From Pelosinus baikalensis (GTDB lineage: Bacteria; Bacillota; Negativicutes; DSM-13327), in contig NZ_JAJHJB010000028.1 in the NCBI RefSeq assembly GCF_020819555.1, positions 1 through 64,000 of the forward strand: a stretch of 64,000 nucleotides of DNA. The letters are read 5' to 3'. The number at the start of each line of letters is the position of its first letter. Within the stretch, counting starts at the first letter, position 1. Both the position numbers and the translations under genes were made by a program. The notes under the pieces are model-generated. The model was not told the origin of the DNA. It was given only the letters and a program-made list of their open reading frames with translations, and ran no database searches. Of this stretch, positions 27,364 through 35,321 are shown in pieces.

Positions 27364-29139
27364 TTGACCCTGCGATCCAAAATAACAATGCTAGTGATAG
27401 TAACCTTTGGTCTATTTATTTTTTGTGTATATGCTTCTTTACATTATTCATTGGATCAGCAATTTGAGGAAAAACAAATTTCTATTGAAAATTCAGCTAC
27501 TGGTAGGTATGAGAATCTCGCTCTTACGATGCCTTTCTTAGAAGAGCAGCATTTACATCTAGTAGGTCGAAAAAGTATTTACTATGGAGCTATTTTGATA
27601 TTGTGTAGTGGTTTGATTTTTAGTTTTCTTTTACCAATGATATTAGAAAAAATCTTATTTCGTCGTTTGTATTCATTAATTAGGAGTATCGTTTACATAA
27701 CCAAGACCCAGGACCTGTCATCAACCCTATGCGTATCAGGAACTGATGAAATTGCTATTTTGGCAGGAGAAATGAATGAGATGCTACTCGCTCTGTCCAA
27801 TGAAAAAATGCTGAGGCAGCAAGCCTTGCACGAAGTGCAAAAGCTTAATAAAAATTTGGAAGAGCGGGTACAAGAAAAGGCAATACAGCTGCAAAAACAG
27901 ATGTATACTGATCAACTTACGACAACTCCCAATCGTCTGCAGCTGAATGAAGATATGAAAGATGCGGAGAAACCTCATTTAGCAATTATTAATGTAGAGC
28001 AATTTCGCACGATCAATGAGTTTTACGGCTATCAGGCAGGAGATGATTTATTGCTGGAACTGGCAGAACGTCTGATAAAGCTGATAGAACCATATCACTA
28101 TAAATTATACCGTTTAGCAGGTGATGAATATGCCATTCTAGCTAATGAGGGGAATGAGAAGAACTTTAGTGATTGGATGCTGAATATTCATAATGTAATT
28201 GAAAAAGTGCCTTTTAAAATTCATGGTCATAGTTCTTATCTTTTTGTTACTATCGGTATTGCAATTACGAAGGATAAGCCTTTAGAAAAAGCACAAATGG
28301 CTTTGGAATACGCCAGGCAATACTGTTTGCCGCTAAAAGTGTATCATGATGACTTGCCTATGAAGGAGACTCATCGCAATAATCTTCATTGGATACATGA
28401 AGTACAAGATGCAATACAGGAAGATCGGGTTATGGTATATTATCAGCCGATCATGAATACTCTTACTTTTGAAATTAGTAAATACGAAGTATTGGTTCGT
28501 CTGCTTGGCCGAGATGGGCAGGTGATTTCACCTGGAACATTCTTGCCTATTATTAAGAAAACTAAGCTGTATCCTCGTTTGACAGAAGTTGTTTTAGAAA
28601 AATCTTTTACTCACTTCGCAGACAAAGATGTTGATTTTTCCATCAATCTAAGTGCCGCGGATATTTTAGACCATGGAGTACAAGAATTAATTGGAGAATT
28701 ATTGGAAGACTCTTGCATCGCGAAAAGAGTCACTTTTGAATTTGTTGAATCAGAAGAATTTAAGAACCCAGACGATCTAACTTTCTTTATCAAAAAAATA
28801 AAAGCTTCTGGTGCCAAAATAGCAATTGATGATTTTGGCAGCGGTTACTCAAACTTTGCCTATATTCTAAATATGGGAGCTCATTATATTAAAATTGATG
28901 GCTCATTAATTAGTGAAATTGGAACAAATCCTGCAATGGTCGCCATTGTTGAAAGCATAGTGTATTTTGCCAAGCAGCTTGGTATTCGAACCATCGCTGA
29001 ATACGTTAGTTCAGAGTCTATTTTCCTGGAAGCCAAAAGAATTGGTTTGGATTATGTACAAGGATACTATATAGGAAAACCAAGCCCTATTTTAGTAGAG
29101 GAAAACAAGTTCTGCTGCGTTCGTTTAGGAGTTAGTTAA
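27364..29139 (+). CDS. GGDEF/EAL domain protein, probable c-di-GMP phosphodiesterase
   Basis: The 591-residue membrane protein has two N-terminal spans (residues ~7-28 and ~76-98) enclosing only ~47 residues, a HAMP-like linker with coiled coil, a GGDEF domain (~185-335) and an EAL domain (~350-585). The GGDEF signature is degenerate (RLAGDEYAIL), so cyclase activity is doubtful. The EAL motif is EVL and the metal-site residues are visible in NLSAADILD, IDDFGSGYSNF and YIKIDGSLI, so phosphodiesterase activity is plausible. Translation begins at TTG after a GGAG site. The gene lies behind a c-di-GMP riboswitch, implying feedback. Confidence 0.9.
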   Translation: MTLRSKITMLVIVTFGLFIFCVYASLHYSLDQQFEEKQISIENSATGRYENLALTMPFLEEQHLHLVGRKSIYYGAILILCSGLIFSFLLPMILEKILFRRLYSLIRSIVYITKTQDLSSTLCVSGTDEIAILAGEMNEMLLALSNEKMLRQQALHEVQKLNKNLEERVQEKAIQLQKQMYTDQLTTTPNRLQLNEDMKDAEKPHLAIINVEQFRTINEFYGYQAGDDLLLELAERLIKLIEPYHYKLYRLAGDEYAILANEGNEKNFSDWMLNIHNVIEKVPFKIHGHSSYLFVTIGIAITKDKPLEKAQMALEYARQYCLPLKVYHDDLPMKETHRNNLHWIHEVQDAIQEDRVMVYYQPIMNTLTFEISKYEVLVRLLGRDGQVISPGTFLPIIKKTKLYPRLTEVVLEKSFTHFADKDVDFSINLSAADILDHGVQELIGELLEDSCIAKRVTFEFVESEEFKNPDDLTFFIKKIKASGAKIAIDDFGSGYSNFAYILNMGAHYIKIDGSLISEIGTNPAMVAIVESIVYFAKQLGIRTIAEYVSSESIFLEAKRIGLDYVQGYYIGKPSPILVEENKFCCVRLGVS

Positions 29140-29252
29140 GTAATTTGCTAAAAATGATAAAGGATAATGGATTTCTCATATAATCACGTTCTCTAATCAG
29201 CAGAGGTGATTATATAAGAAATCCATTTTTGTTTTTTTATAGCCTGTAAGCC

Positions 29253-29412
29253 AGTACCTTATCAGCCCTAAATCAGTGAATACTGACAGTCTATTCTCCG
29301 CACCCCTTCGTTGTCGTCGGTCGGCATACTCCCGGTATGCTTCCCTCCTCCGCCTTGTGTTGCGAAAAATAGCCTCGCCATTATCCTACCGTTTTAAAGC
29401 TGACAAGGTACT
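29253..29412. mobile_element. MITE-like element, copy 2 (160 bp, inverted)
   Basis: This copy begins AGTACCTTATCAGC and ends GCTGACAAGGTACT. Its reverse complement matches the element at 19511-19670 over the full 160 bp with about four mismatches. It fills most of the gap after the EAL gene; that gap also holds a weak hairpin (GGATTTCTCATATAATCA / TGATTATATAAGAAATCC, 29168-29226) that could terminate the EAL transcript. Confidence 0.75.
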
Positions 29413-29493
29413 AGTTATTTTTATTGAATTGTAATATTTATCCTATATGGCGGCAATAATAAAGACAGAACGCTAAGGATAAGCAAGGATGTG

Positions 29494-29607
29494 ATGATAA
29501 CAATGAATGAGACAGAGGAAAGTTGGAAGGAAAGTCCAATCGTGATTTTTGCAGGTGTGTTAGTAGTATATACAGTTAGCCACTCCATCATGGCATTATT
29601 TAGTTAA
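29494..29607 (+). CDS. Small membrane protein, unknown
   Basis: A 34-37-residue frame (start at 29494 or 29503, both in frame) with a charged N-terminus (NETEESWKESP) and a single hydrophobic helix (IVIFAGVLVVYTVSHSIMAL). AAGGA at 29485-29489 favours neither start strongly. It resembles no family known to me. A second tiny frame follows 14 bp later, so they may form a pair. Confidence 0.45.
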   Translation: MITMNETEESWKESPIVIFAGVLVVYTVSHSIMALFS

Positions 29608-29621
29608 TAAGGGAATTTGAT

Positions 29622-29699
29622 ATGGATTTTGTTTTTGGTATCTTTGCTACACGATTTGTAATGGTATTGACAATTTATTATCTGCGATGTTATCCTTAA
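29622..29699 (+). CDS. Tiny hydrophobic ORF, unknown
   Basis: A 25-residue frame (MDFVFGIFATRFVMVLTIYY and five more residues) that is mostly hydrophobic. GGGAATTTGAT before the ATG is a weak ribosome-binding site. It may be a small membrane peptide made with the preceding one, or chance. Confidence 0.3.
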   Translation: MDFVFGIFATRFVMVLTIYYLRCYP

Positions 29700-29724
29700 A
29701 GCATAAGAATTGTAGGTGAATTCT

Positions 29725-30066
29725 ATGTTTGGACCTAACACTATTTGCATTGTGGGTGATGCCAAGTCACCGCAGAATGACGCAGTAACTCATCAGTATG
29801 GACGCTTTTCCATTTGTTTCGTAGTAGATAAAGACTCTGGAAACATTATTACGTGCAGCAGTACATTTGCAATCAGTCTAACGAATGATTTTATAACTAC
29901 CATTTTTAGTAATAAGAGTTTAACTACGGATAGTGAGATCATTCGCGTAGAAGTGGAAAATCGCTATTTTGGCGCTTCTCAGAAAGCGATTATTGTAGCA
30001 TTTAAAGAAGCACAAAAGAAATATAACAGTATAAAAAAAGGCATTCATGTACAAGTGACAGAGTAG
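29725..30066 (+). CDS. DUF3870 domain-containing protein
   Basis: The 113-residue protein shows the DUF3870 pattern: ICIVGDAKSPQNDAVTHQYG, FSICFVVDKDSGNIITCSST, SLTNDFITTIF and RYFGASQKAIIVAFKEAQKK. The family is found in Firmicutes, often near aromatic or amino-acid metabolism genes, and its role is unknown. The ATG at 29725 is chosen because TAGGTGA lies just before it; an upstream GTG at 29716 overlaps that site. Confidence 0.85.
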   Translation: MFGPNTICIVGDAKSPQNDAVTHQYGRFSICFVVDKDSGNIITCSSTFAISLTNDFITTIFSNKSLTTDSEIIRVEVENRYFGASQKAIIVAFKEAQKKYNSIKKGIHVQVTE

Positions 30067-30122
30067 TGCCACTCTTAGGCAAAAAGCATATGTGGCTGCT
30101 TCATTTATTACTAACGTAAATG

Positions 30123-30174
30123 AAATCCAGCAAAGCAATCCTTTTATCAGGATTGCTTTGCTGGATTTTTTTAT
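30123..30174 (+). terminator. Rho-independent terminator
   Basis: AATCCAGCAAAGCAATCC pairs perfectly with GGATTGCTTTGCTGGATT across an eight-base loop, followed by TTTTTTATTT. It ends the DUF3870 transcript just before the glutamate racemase gene. Confidence 0.93.
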
Positions 30175-30193
30175 TTAATAAGGAGGAGATATC

Positions 30194-31021
30194 ATGAAAG
30201 GTGGTTTGCCAATTGGAATATTTGATTCAGGTATTGGCGGTCTTAGTGTTTACAGTCAAATAAAAAAGGTATTGCCACAAGAGGATCTCATCTACTTTGG
30301 CGATACGGCACGTGCTCCTTACGGCACTCGAAATCCATGGCAAATACGAGAATTTGTGAATCAAATGTTGTCTTTTTTTGATCGTTGTAATTTAAAAATA
30401 GCTGTAAGTGCCTGTAATACCATTACTGTACTGGGATTGGACGAGTTTCAGAAGAATCATGACTTTAAAATAGTAGGAATGAGCACAGGGGCACAGCAAG
30501 CGATAGCTGCCAGTACCAATAAACGTATCGGTGTTATTGGAACAGAGGTGACGATTCATAGTGGGATGCACCACAAAACTTTATTAGCATTAAAACCGGA
30601 GAGTAAAGTGTACGCTCAGACTTGCCCTAAATTTGCGCCTCTCATTGAACAAGGAAAGTTGACTGGTATAGAAATAGAAGATGCAATTACTGAATACCTA
30701 ACCCCCTTAAAAAAAGAGAAAATAGATACGTTATTATTAGCTTGCACTCATTATCCGTATATAAGTGGATTAATAAAAGAATTCATGGGAGATCAAGTGA
30801 AGGTGATTGATCCAGCAGAAGAAACGGCTAATCAAATTAGGAATGTGCTTAGCAATGCTGGGATTTTAAATGAAAATGGCAATGCAGGAGTAGGGAGGTT
30901 ATATTTTTCAGGGCAGGCGCAGCAGGTACGCAGGATTGCCGAGAACATTATGGACACTTCAAGATGCTTGTTTTTAGAAAGAAATCTAGAAGGAGTAGTT
31001 CCATATAAAAAAGATATTTGA
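30194..31021 (+). CDS. murI: Glutamate racemase
   Basis: The enzyme supplies D-glutamate for peptidoglycan. Both catalytic cysteines are visible, in AVSACNTITV (about residue 74) and LLLACTHYPY (about residue 185), along with the N-terminal IGIFDSGIGGLSVY and YFGDTARAPYGTR. The 275-residue length is usual. AAGGAGGAG precedes the ATG. It stands between two terminators and is probably monocistronic. Confidence 0.96.
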   Translation: MKGGLPIGIFDSGIGGLSVYSQIKKVLPQEDLIYFGDTARAPYGTRNPWQIREFVNQMLSFFDRCNLKIAVSACNTITVLGLDEFQKNHDFKIVGMSTGAQQAIAASTNKRIGVIGTEVTIHSGMHHKTLLALKPESKVYAQTCPKFAPLIEQGKLTGIEIEDAITEYLTPLKKEKIDTLLLACTHYPYISGLIKEFMGDQVKVIDPAEETANQIRNVLSNAGILNENGNAGVGRLYFSGQAQQVRRIAENIMDTSRCLFLERNLEGVVPYKKDI

Positions 31022-31025
31022 TATA

Positions 31026-31067
31026 AAAGATAAGAACCCGTGTAATTTTCGCGGGTTCTTATCTTTT
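31026..31067. terminator. Bidirectional terminator
   Basis: AAAGATAAGAACCCG (31026-31040) pairs with CGGGTTCTTATCTTT (31052-31066). A/T-rich ends on both sides serve the convergent murI and Fur-family genes. Confidence 0.9.
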
Positions 31068-31068
31068 A

Positions 31069-31488
31069 TTATTGAGTATGACAACTTGCACAATAACCAT
31101 AGAATTCAAGAGAATGGGAAATTATTTTAAAATGCTTTTTATCAATTAAATCAAAACTCTCTTTATTGATAGGGCAGAAGTCTAAACATTCTGTCTTACC
31201 GCATTCCAGGCAGACTAAATGATGATGATGCTCTGTAGTAATAAGCTCATATATATTACTATCCTTACCGGGGGTATGAATTTCACAGATGATTCCAAGG
31301 TTCACTAACAATGTTAAATTGCGATATACCGTATCTAAGCTGACATCAGGATATAACTGCTTTACATGGTCTAGTATTTGCTGTGCAGTGGCAAATCTGT
31401 CGCAGCCCATAAATGCAGTGATTACAGCTCGTTGCTGCGGTGTTATTTTATATCCCTTCTCGCGCAGGAGCGTAATAAACTTTTCCAT
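31069..31488 (-). CDS. Fur family metalloregulator
   Basis: The 139-residue repressor has an N-terminal winged helix (YKITPQQRAVITAF, PDVSLDTVYRNLTLL) and a C-terminal dimerisation domain with the metal-binding HHHHLVCLECGKTE and two Cys-x2-Cys pairs (CLEC, CASC) for structural zinc. Whether it is Fur, Zur or PerR cannot be decided from sequence alone. A 17-bp inverted repeat lies just upstream. Confidence 0.92.
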   Translation of the reverse strand: MEKFITLLREKGYKITPQQRAVITAFMGCDRFATAQQILDHVKQLYPDVSLDTVYRNLTLLVNLGIICEIHTPGKDSNIYELITTEHHHHLVCLECGKTECLDFCPINKESFDLIDKKHFKIISHSLEFYGYCASCHTQ

Positions 31489-31515
31489 TTATAGATCTCT
31501 CCTCAATAATAATGT

Positions 31516-31532
31516 TACTGTATTCTACAGTA
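31516..31532. promoter_or_regulatory. Operator candidate for the Fur-family gene
   Basis: TACTGTATTCTACAGTA is a perfect TACTGTA-N3-TACAGTA inverted repeat 28-44 bp upstream of the start codon. It is unlike the classic Fur box. Autoregulation is inferred from its position. Confidence 0.5.
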
Positions 31533-31743
31533 TTGATGGATAAATTGCAATTCATAGAAGAATTTTAAAAAATTGCAGGAATATAGGTGAGAAGTAATGA
31601 AGTAATGCAGTATTTCATAGAATTTTTAATAAGGGTGCTGTTTAGTCATTTCATCACTTTAGGATATTGAGATTTCTTAAGACTGAAAATTCGAAACAAA
31701 GGATTAGTAAGAAGCTTTGCGTACTGATTGGAGGGAAGAGTTC

Positions 31744-33744
31744 ATGGATATGAATGTTCTCGGTGAGCCCGTTGGTCATAATATGGGGATAGCTTGGAAT
31801 CAATTTATTCGTTCAGGAAAAATCGCAGCAGGAATTGTTTCGCCTTTGGTTGCTAAGTCATGGGAAAAATGTGCCAATCGAAACATGAACCCTACAGAAG
31901 GTCGAGGGCAAATTGAATTAGGGCGTAATGAGCTTAAAGAGCTGCTAGATAAGAACGAAAGGACGATTCGTATTGCCAATCCTTTTATGAAAAATCTTTA
32001 TAAAACGTTTTCCAATACGGGATTCATTATCGTATTGGCGGATATTAAAGGATATATATTAGAATCTTTTGGTGATAAGGAACGTTTAAAGAATGCACAA
32101 TATCTTAACTTTGTTCTTGGAGCTAATTGGTCAGAGGCAAGCGTGGGGACAAATGCAATTGGACTTGCGTTAGCTACGGGAAAGCCGGCTCAAGTCTCAG
32201 GCTGGGAGCATTTTTCACAACCGCATCACTGCTGGACTTGTTCGGCAGCCCCCATTTTTAATAGACAAGGAGAAATGGTTGCCGTACTAGATATTTCCGG
32301 GCCTGTACATGAGAAAAATTCTCATACTCTGGGCATGGTGGCCGCGGCTTCAGAGGCAATTTCCATGCAGCTAAAAATGCAGCAGAAACAAAATGAAATG
32401 ATTTTAGTGAATAAACATCTGGAAAGTATTTTTAATGCTATGTCAGACGGTGTGATCCTCATTGATAAATGTGGCATTATTAAAGACGTAAATACTATTA
32501 CGAAACAAATGCTCAATCGCAATGACCAAAACATGATCGGCTGCTCGATTGATACTATTTTTAAAGAAATATCACCTGTCACGAAAGAGATGCTGCACCA
32601 TAAGAAATCGTATTCTGGTATTAAGCTATCAGTGCCTGGCTCTAATGGAACAAATCATTGTTTGGCTTCAGGTGAAATTGTTGCTGATGATCAGGGAGGC
32701 GTGAGCGGTGGTGTAGTGATCTTGCGTCCGATTCAACAAGGCAAGAGTTCTGCAAATTGCTATAGTGCCCATAATGCGGATTTCACATTTAATGATATTA
32801 TTGGTACTAGTTCTTCTATGCGTGAAGTGATGGGAGTGGCAGTATTAGCGGCTGAAAGTAGTTCAAACATACTTTTGCAAGGGGAAAGCGGGACTGGAAA
32901 GGAATTATTTGCTCAGGCGATTCATAACCAAAGTGCTAGACGTAAGGGGCCATTTATTGCTGTGAATTGTGGTGCAATACCCCGAGAATTGATTGGCAGT
33001 GAACTTTTTGGCTATGAAGAAGGGGCTTTTACAGGAGCCAAGCGAGGGGGGCGTCCAGGAAAGTTTGAGTTGGCGGCAGGTGGAACGCTATTCTTGGATG
33101 AAATTGGTGACATGCCTTTAGAACAGCAAGTATCCTTACTGCGGGTACTGCAAGAAAAAAAGATAAATCGCATTGGCAGTGATAAAATAATTGCTACAGA
33201 TGTACGAATTATTTGTGCTACGAATAAAAATCTGCTGAAAGAAGTGAGAATGGGGAGCTTTAGGCAAGATCTTTATTATCGTCTCAATGTAATCTCTGTT
33301 ACCATACCTCCTTTGCGTGAACGGGGGGAAGATATCATCTTACTGCTTACTTCCTTTTTGCAAAATTTGAGCAAAGGCAGAAAATGCGAATTTGACCTAG
33401 AGCCGGAAGTACTGCATTGCTTAAAAAAATATAGCTGGCCGGGGAATGTGCGCGAACTTCATAATGTAGCAGAACGAATCATCCATCTGGTTAAGGGAAA
33501 GACAGTATCGTTAGTACATTTGCCTGCCGATGTATATCATTGCTGCGAGGAGTTGACAGAGCTGCCAATCCAAAGAAGTTCTTTTAAGGAACAGCGCAGG
33601 CGGGAGAATGAAAAAACAGAACGAGAAGAAATCATTACACTGCTTCATGAGTGCAAAGGAAATATTAGTCATATTGCCAAACGAATGGGCGTAGCTCGTA
33701 CCACGGTTTATCGAAAGATGCAATTGTATGCAATACAATATTAA
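31744..33744 (+). CDS. acoR: AcoR-type sigma54-dependent activator
   Basis: The 666-residue regulator has an N-terminal GAF-like sensor with FVLGANWSEASVGTNAIG and WTCSAAPIFNRQGEMVAVLD, a PAS domain (~215-330), a sigma54 AAA+ domain (Walker A GESGTGKELFAQ, GAFTGA loop, DEIGDMPLEQQ) and a C-terminal Fis-type helix-turn-helix (NISHIAKRMGVARTTVYRKM). This order matches AcoR activators of acetoin catabolism. The ATG at 31744 is chosen for the GGAGGG before it. It precedes the acetoin-dehydrogenase-type operon, which starts behind a sigma54 promoter. Confidence 0.93.
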   Translation: MDMNVLGEPVGHNMGIAWNQFIRSGKIAAGIVSPLVAKSWEKCANRNMNPTEGRGQIELGRNELKELLDKNERTIRIANPFMKNLYKTFSNTGFIIVLADIKGYILESFGDKERLKNAQYLNFVLGANWSEASVGTNAIGLALATGKPAQVSGWEHFSQPHHCWTCSAAPIFNRQGEMVAVLDISGPVHEKNSHTLGMVAAASEAISMQLKMQQKQNEMILVNKHLESIFNAMSDGVILIDKCGIIKDVNTITKQMLNRNDQNMIGCSIDTIFKEISPVTKEMLHHKKSYSGIKLSVPGSNGTNHCLASGEIVADDQGGVSGGVVILRPIQQGKSSANCYSAHNADFTFNDIIGTSSSMREVMGVAVLAAESSSNILLQGESGTGKELFAQAIHNQSARRKGPFIAVNCGAIPRELIGSELFGYEEGAFTGAKRGGRPGKFELAAGGTLFLDEIGDMPLEQQVSLLRVLQEKKINRIGSDKIIATDVRIICATNKNLLKEVRMGSFRQDLYYRLNVISVTIPPLRERGEDIILLLTSFLQNLSKGRKCEFDLEPEVLHCLKKYSWPGNVRELHNVAERIIHLVKGKTVSLVHLPADVYHCCEELTELPIQRSSFKEQRRRENEKTEREEIITLLHECKGNISHIAKRMGVARTTVYRKMQLYAIQY

Positions 33745-33814
33745 AAGAAATAAGTGTAGCGAGGTGTAGCACTGCGATACACCGTTACGACATTCACGCT
33801 ACAGTTCATATAGC

Positions 33815-33846
33815 AAAAACCCACCTAAACCAGGTGGGTTTTTTCT
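33815..33846 (+). terminator. Rho-independent terminator after acoR
   Basis: AAAAACCCACCT pairs with AGGTGGGTTTTTT around AAACC. Just before it, 33753-33802 holds a further inverted repeat (TGTAGCG/CGCTACA with GGTGTA/TACACC inside). Confidence 0.9.
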
Positions 33847-33921
33847 ATATGTCTTAGGGGCGTCAGCATCTTTTGCTAAGTGTATAAAAGATAAGTTCAT
33901 AGGTGATAAAACGAGGTTTAT

Positions 33922-34014
33922 GAACCACAAAGGCGCAATGCCGCTGACGCGGCACACAAAGGGGGGCACCAAAATATAAGAAAACCCTTTGTGTCCTTTG
34001 CGTCTTTGTGGTTC
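33922..34014. repeat. Dispersed hairpin repeat, family A copy 5
   Basis: It begins GAACCACAAAGGCGCAATGC and ends TTTGCGTCTTTGTGGTTC, with the nested hairpin TGCCGCTGACGCGGCA. The tail that follows, TTTTAAAAGATGTACATC, is shared in part with other copies. It sits just upstream of the sigma54 promoter of the aco operon. Confidence 0.85.
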
Positions 34015-34067
34015 AATCAATTTTATATGTTTTAAAAGATGTACATCATGTTATTAGTTGTAAAGAG

Positions 34068-34084
34068 TTGGTATGAAAATTGCA
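34068..34084 (+). promoter_or_regulatory. Sigma54 promoter of the acetoin dehydrogenase operon
   Basis: TTGGTATGAAAATTGCA carries the -24 GG (34070-34071) and -12 GC (34082-34083) at the required spacing. Transcription should start near 34095, about 150 bp before acoA. The AcoR-type activator upstream is the likely partner. Confidence 0.85.
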
Positions 34085-34242
34085 ACATAATAGTACGTGA
34101 AGAATTAAAAGCAACTTACGAGCGAATTACTTACAAGGAAGGAGAGGATTGATCTATATTTCTTTATCCGTTATACAGTAGAGCATTCATAAAAAATATC
34201 TGAGTAATAAGAAAAGTCAAAATAGTTTAGGAGGGTTATGAT

Positions 34243-35208
34243 ATGGGCGATGTTACGAAAGAACAATTATTGGATTTTTATAAAACAATGCTGACAATCC
34301 GTAAATTTGAAGATAAGGCAGCCGAATTATTTGCAGCAGGCAGGCTTCCTGGCTTTGTTCATCTGTATAGCGGGGAAGAGGCTGTGGCTACAGGCGTATG
34401 TGCCAGCCTGACAAATAAAGATTATATCACCAGTACTCATCGAGGTCATGGTCATTTAATTGCCAAAGGCGGGCAAGTGGATAAGATGATGGCAGAACTA
34501 TTTGCCAAAGTGACAGGCTATTGTAAAGGCAGAGGCGGATCCATGCATATTGCGGATGTGGATCTGGGTATTTTGGGGGCCAATGGTATTGTTGGCGCAG
34601 GACAGCCCATTGCTGTTGGTGCGGCATTTGCGAATCAATATCTAAAGAATGATGCAGTTTCCGTATGTTTTTTTGGTGATGCTGCTTCCAATCGAGGTAC
34701 CTTTCATGAAGCATTAAATCTGGCATCGGTTTGGAAGTTGCCAGTGATTTTTGTCTGTGAAAATAATCGTTTTGGTATTTCTATGAATCAGAAAGATCAT
34801 ATGAATATTGTGGATGTTTCTCAGCGGGCCATATCTTATGGTATTCCGGGAGTCACAATAGATGGTAATGATGTTGCTGCCGTTTATGAAACGGCAAAGG
34901 CTGCAATCAGTCGTGCAAGAAAGGGTGAGGGCCCAAGCTTGATTGAATGCAAAACATGGAGACATTATGGACATTTCCAAGGAGATGCCGGCTTATATAA
35001 AGATGCTCAAGAACAAGAAGAGTGGCTGAAAAAAGACCCCATACTAAAATTAGAAGAAAAATTAAAGGCCCTGAAATTTGCCAAGGATACGGAACTTAAG
35101 GAAATACAACAACAGGTACAAGGGCAAATTGATACGGCGGTTGAATTTGCCGAAAATAGTCCCGAGCCAAGTCCAGAAGATGTTCTGGCCGATGTGTATG
35201 CTCCCTGA
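34243..35208 (+). CDS. acoA: Acetoin dehydrogenase-type E1 alpha subunit (TPP-dependent)
   Basis: This is the thiamine-diphosphate-binding subunit of the E1 component. Motifs include HLYSGEEAVATGVCASL, STHRGHGHLIAKGG, GRGGSMHIAD and the TPP-binding stretch FFGDAASNRGTFHEALNLAS followed by ENNRFGIS. The 321-residue length is typical of AcoA. AGGAGGGT precedes the ATG. It opens the aco operon; E1 oxidatively splits acetoin and passes an acetyl group to lipoyl-E2. Confidence 0.92.
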   Translation: MGDVTKEQLLDFYKTMLTIRKFEDKAAELFAAGRLPGFVHLYSGEEAVATGVCASLTNKDYITSTHRGHGHLIAKGGQVDKMMAELFAKVTGYCKGRGGSMHIADVDLGILGANGIVGAGQPIAVGAAFANQYLKNDAVSVCFFGDAASNRGTFHEALNLASVWKLPVIFVCENNRFGISMNQKDHMNIVDVSQRAISYGIPGVTIDGNDVAAVYETAKAAISRARKGEGPSLIECKTWRHYGHFQGDAGLYKDAQEQEEWLKKDPILKLEEKLKALKFAKDTELKEIQQQVQGQIDTAVEFAENSPEPSPEDVLADVYAP

Positions 35209-35321
35209 TTGCCGCTATATTGTTGGTCTGCCAGGAAAGGGATATAGGGTATGACTTTCCTAAGGATTGCTATTTAGAATCGGTAGTTTGATTGATACAG
35301 AACAAAGAAAGGATGAAGAAA

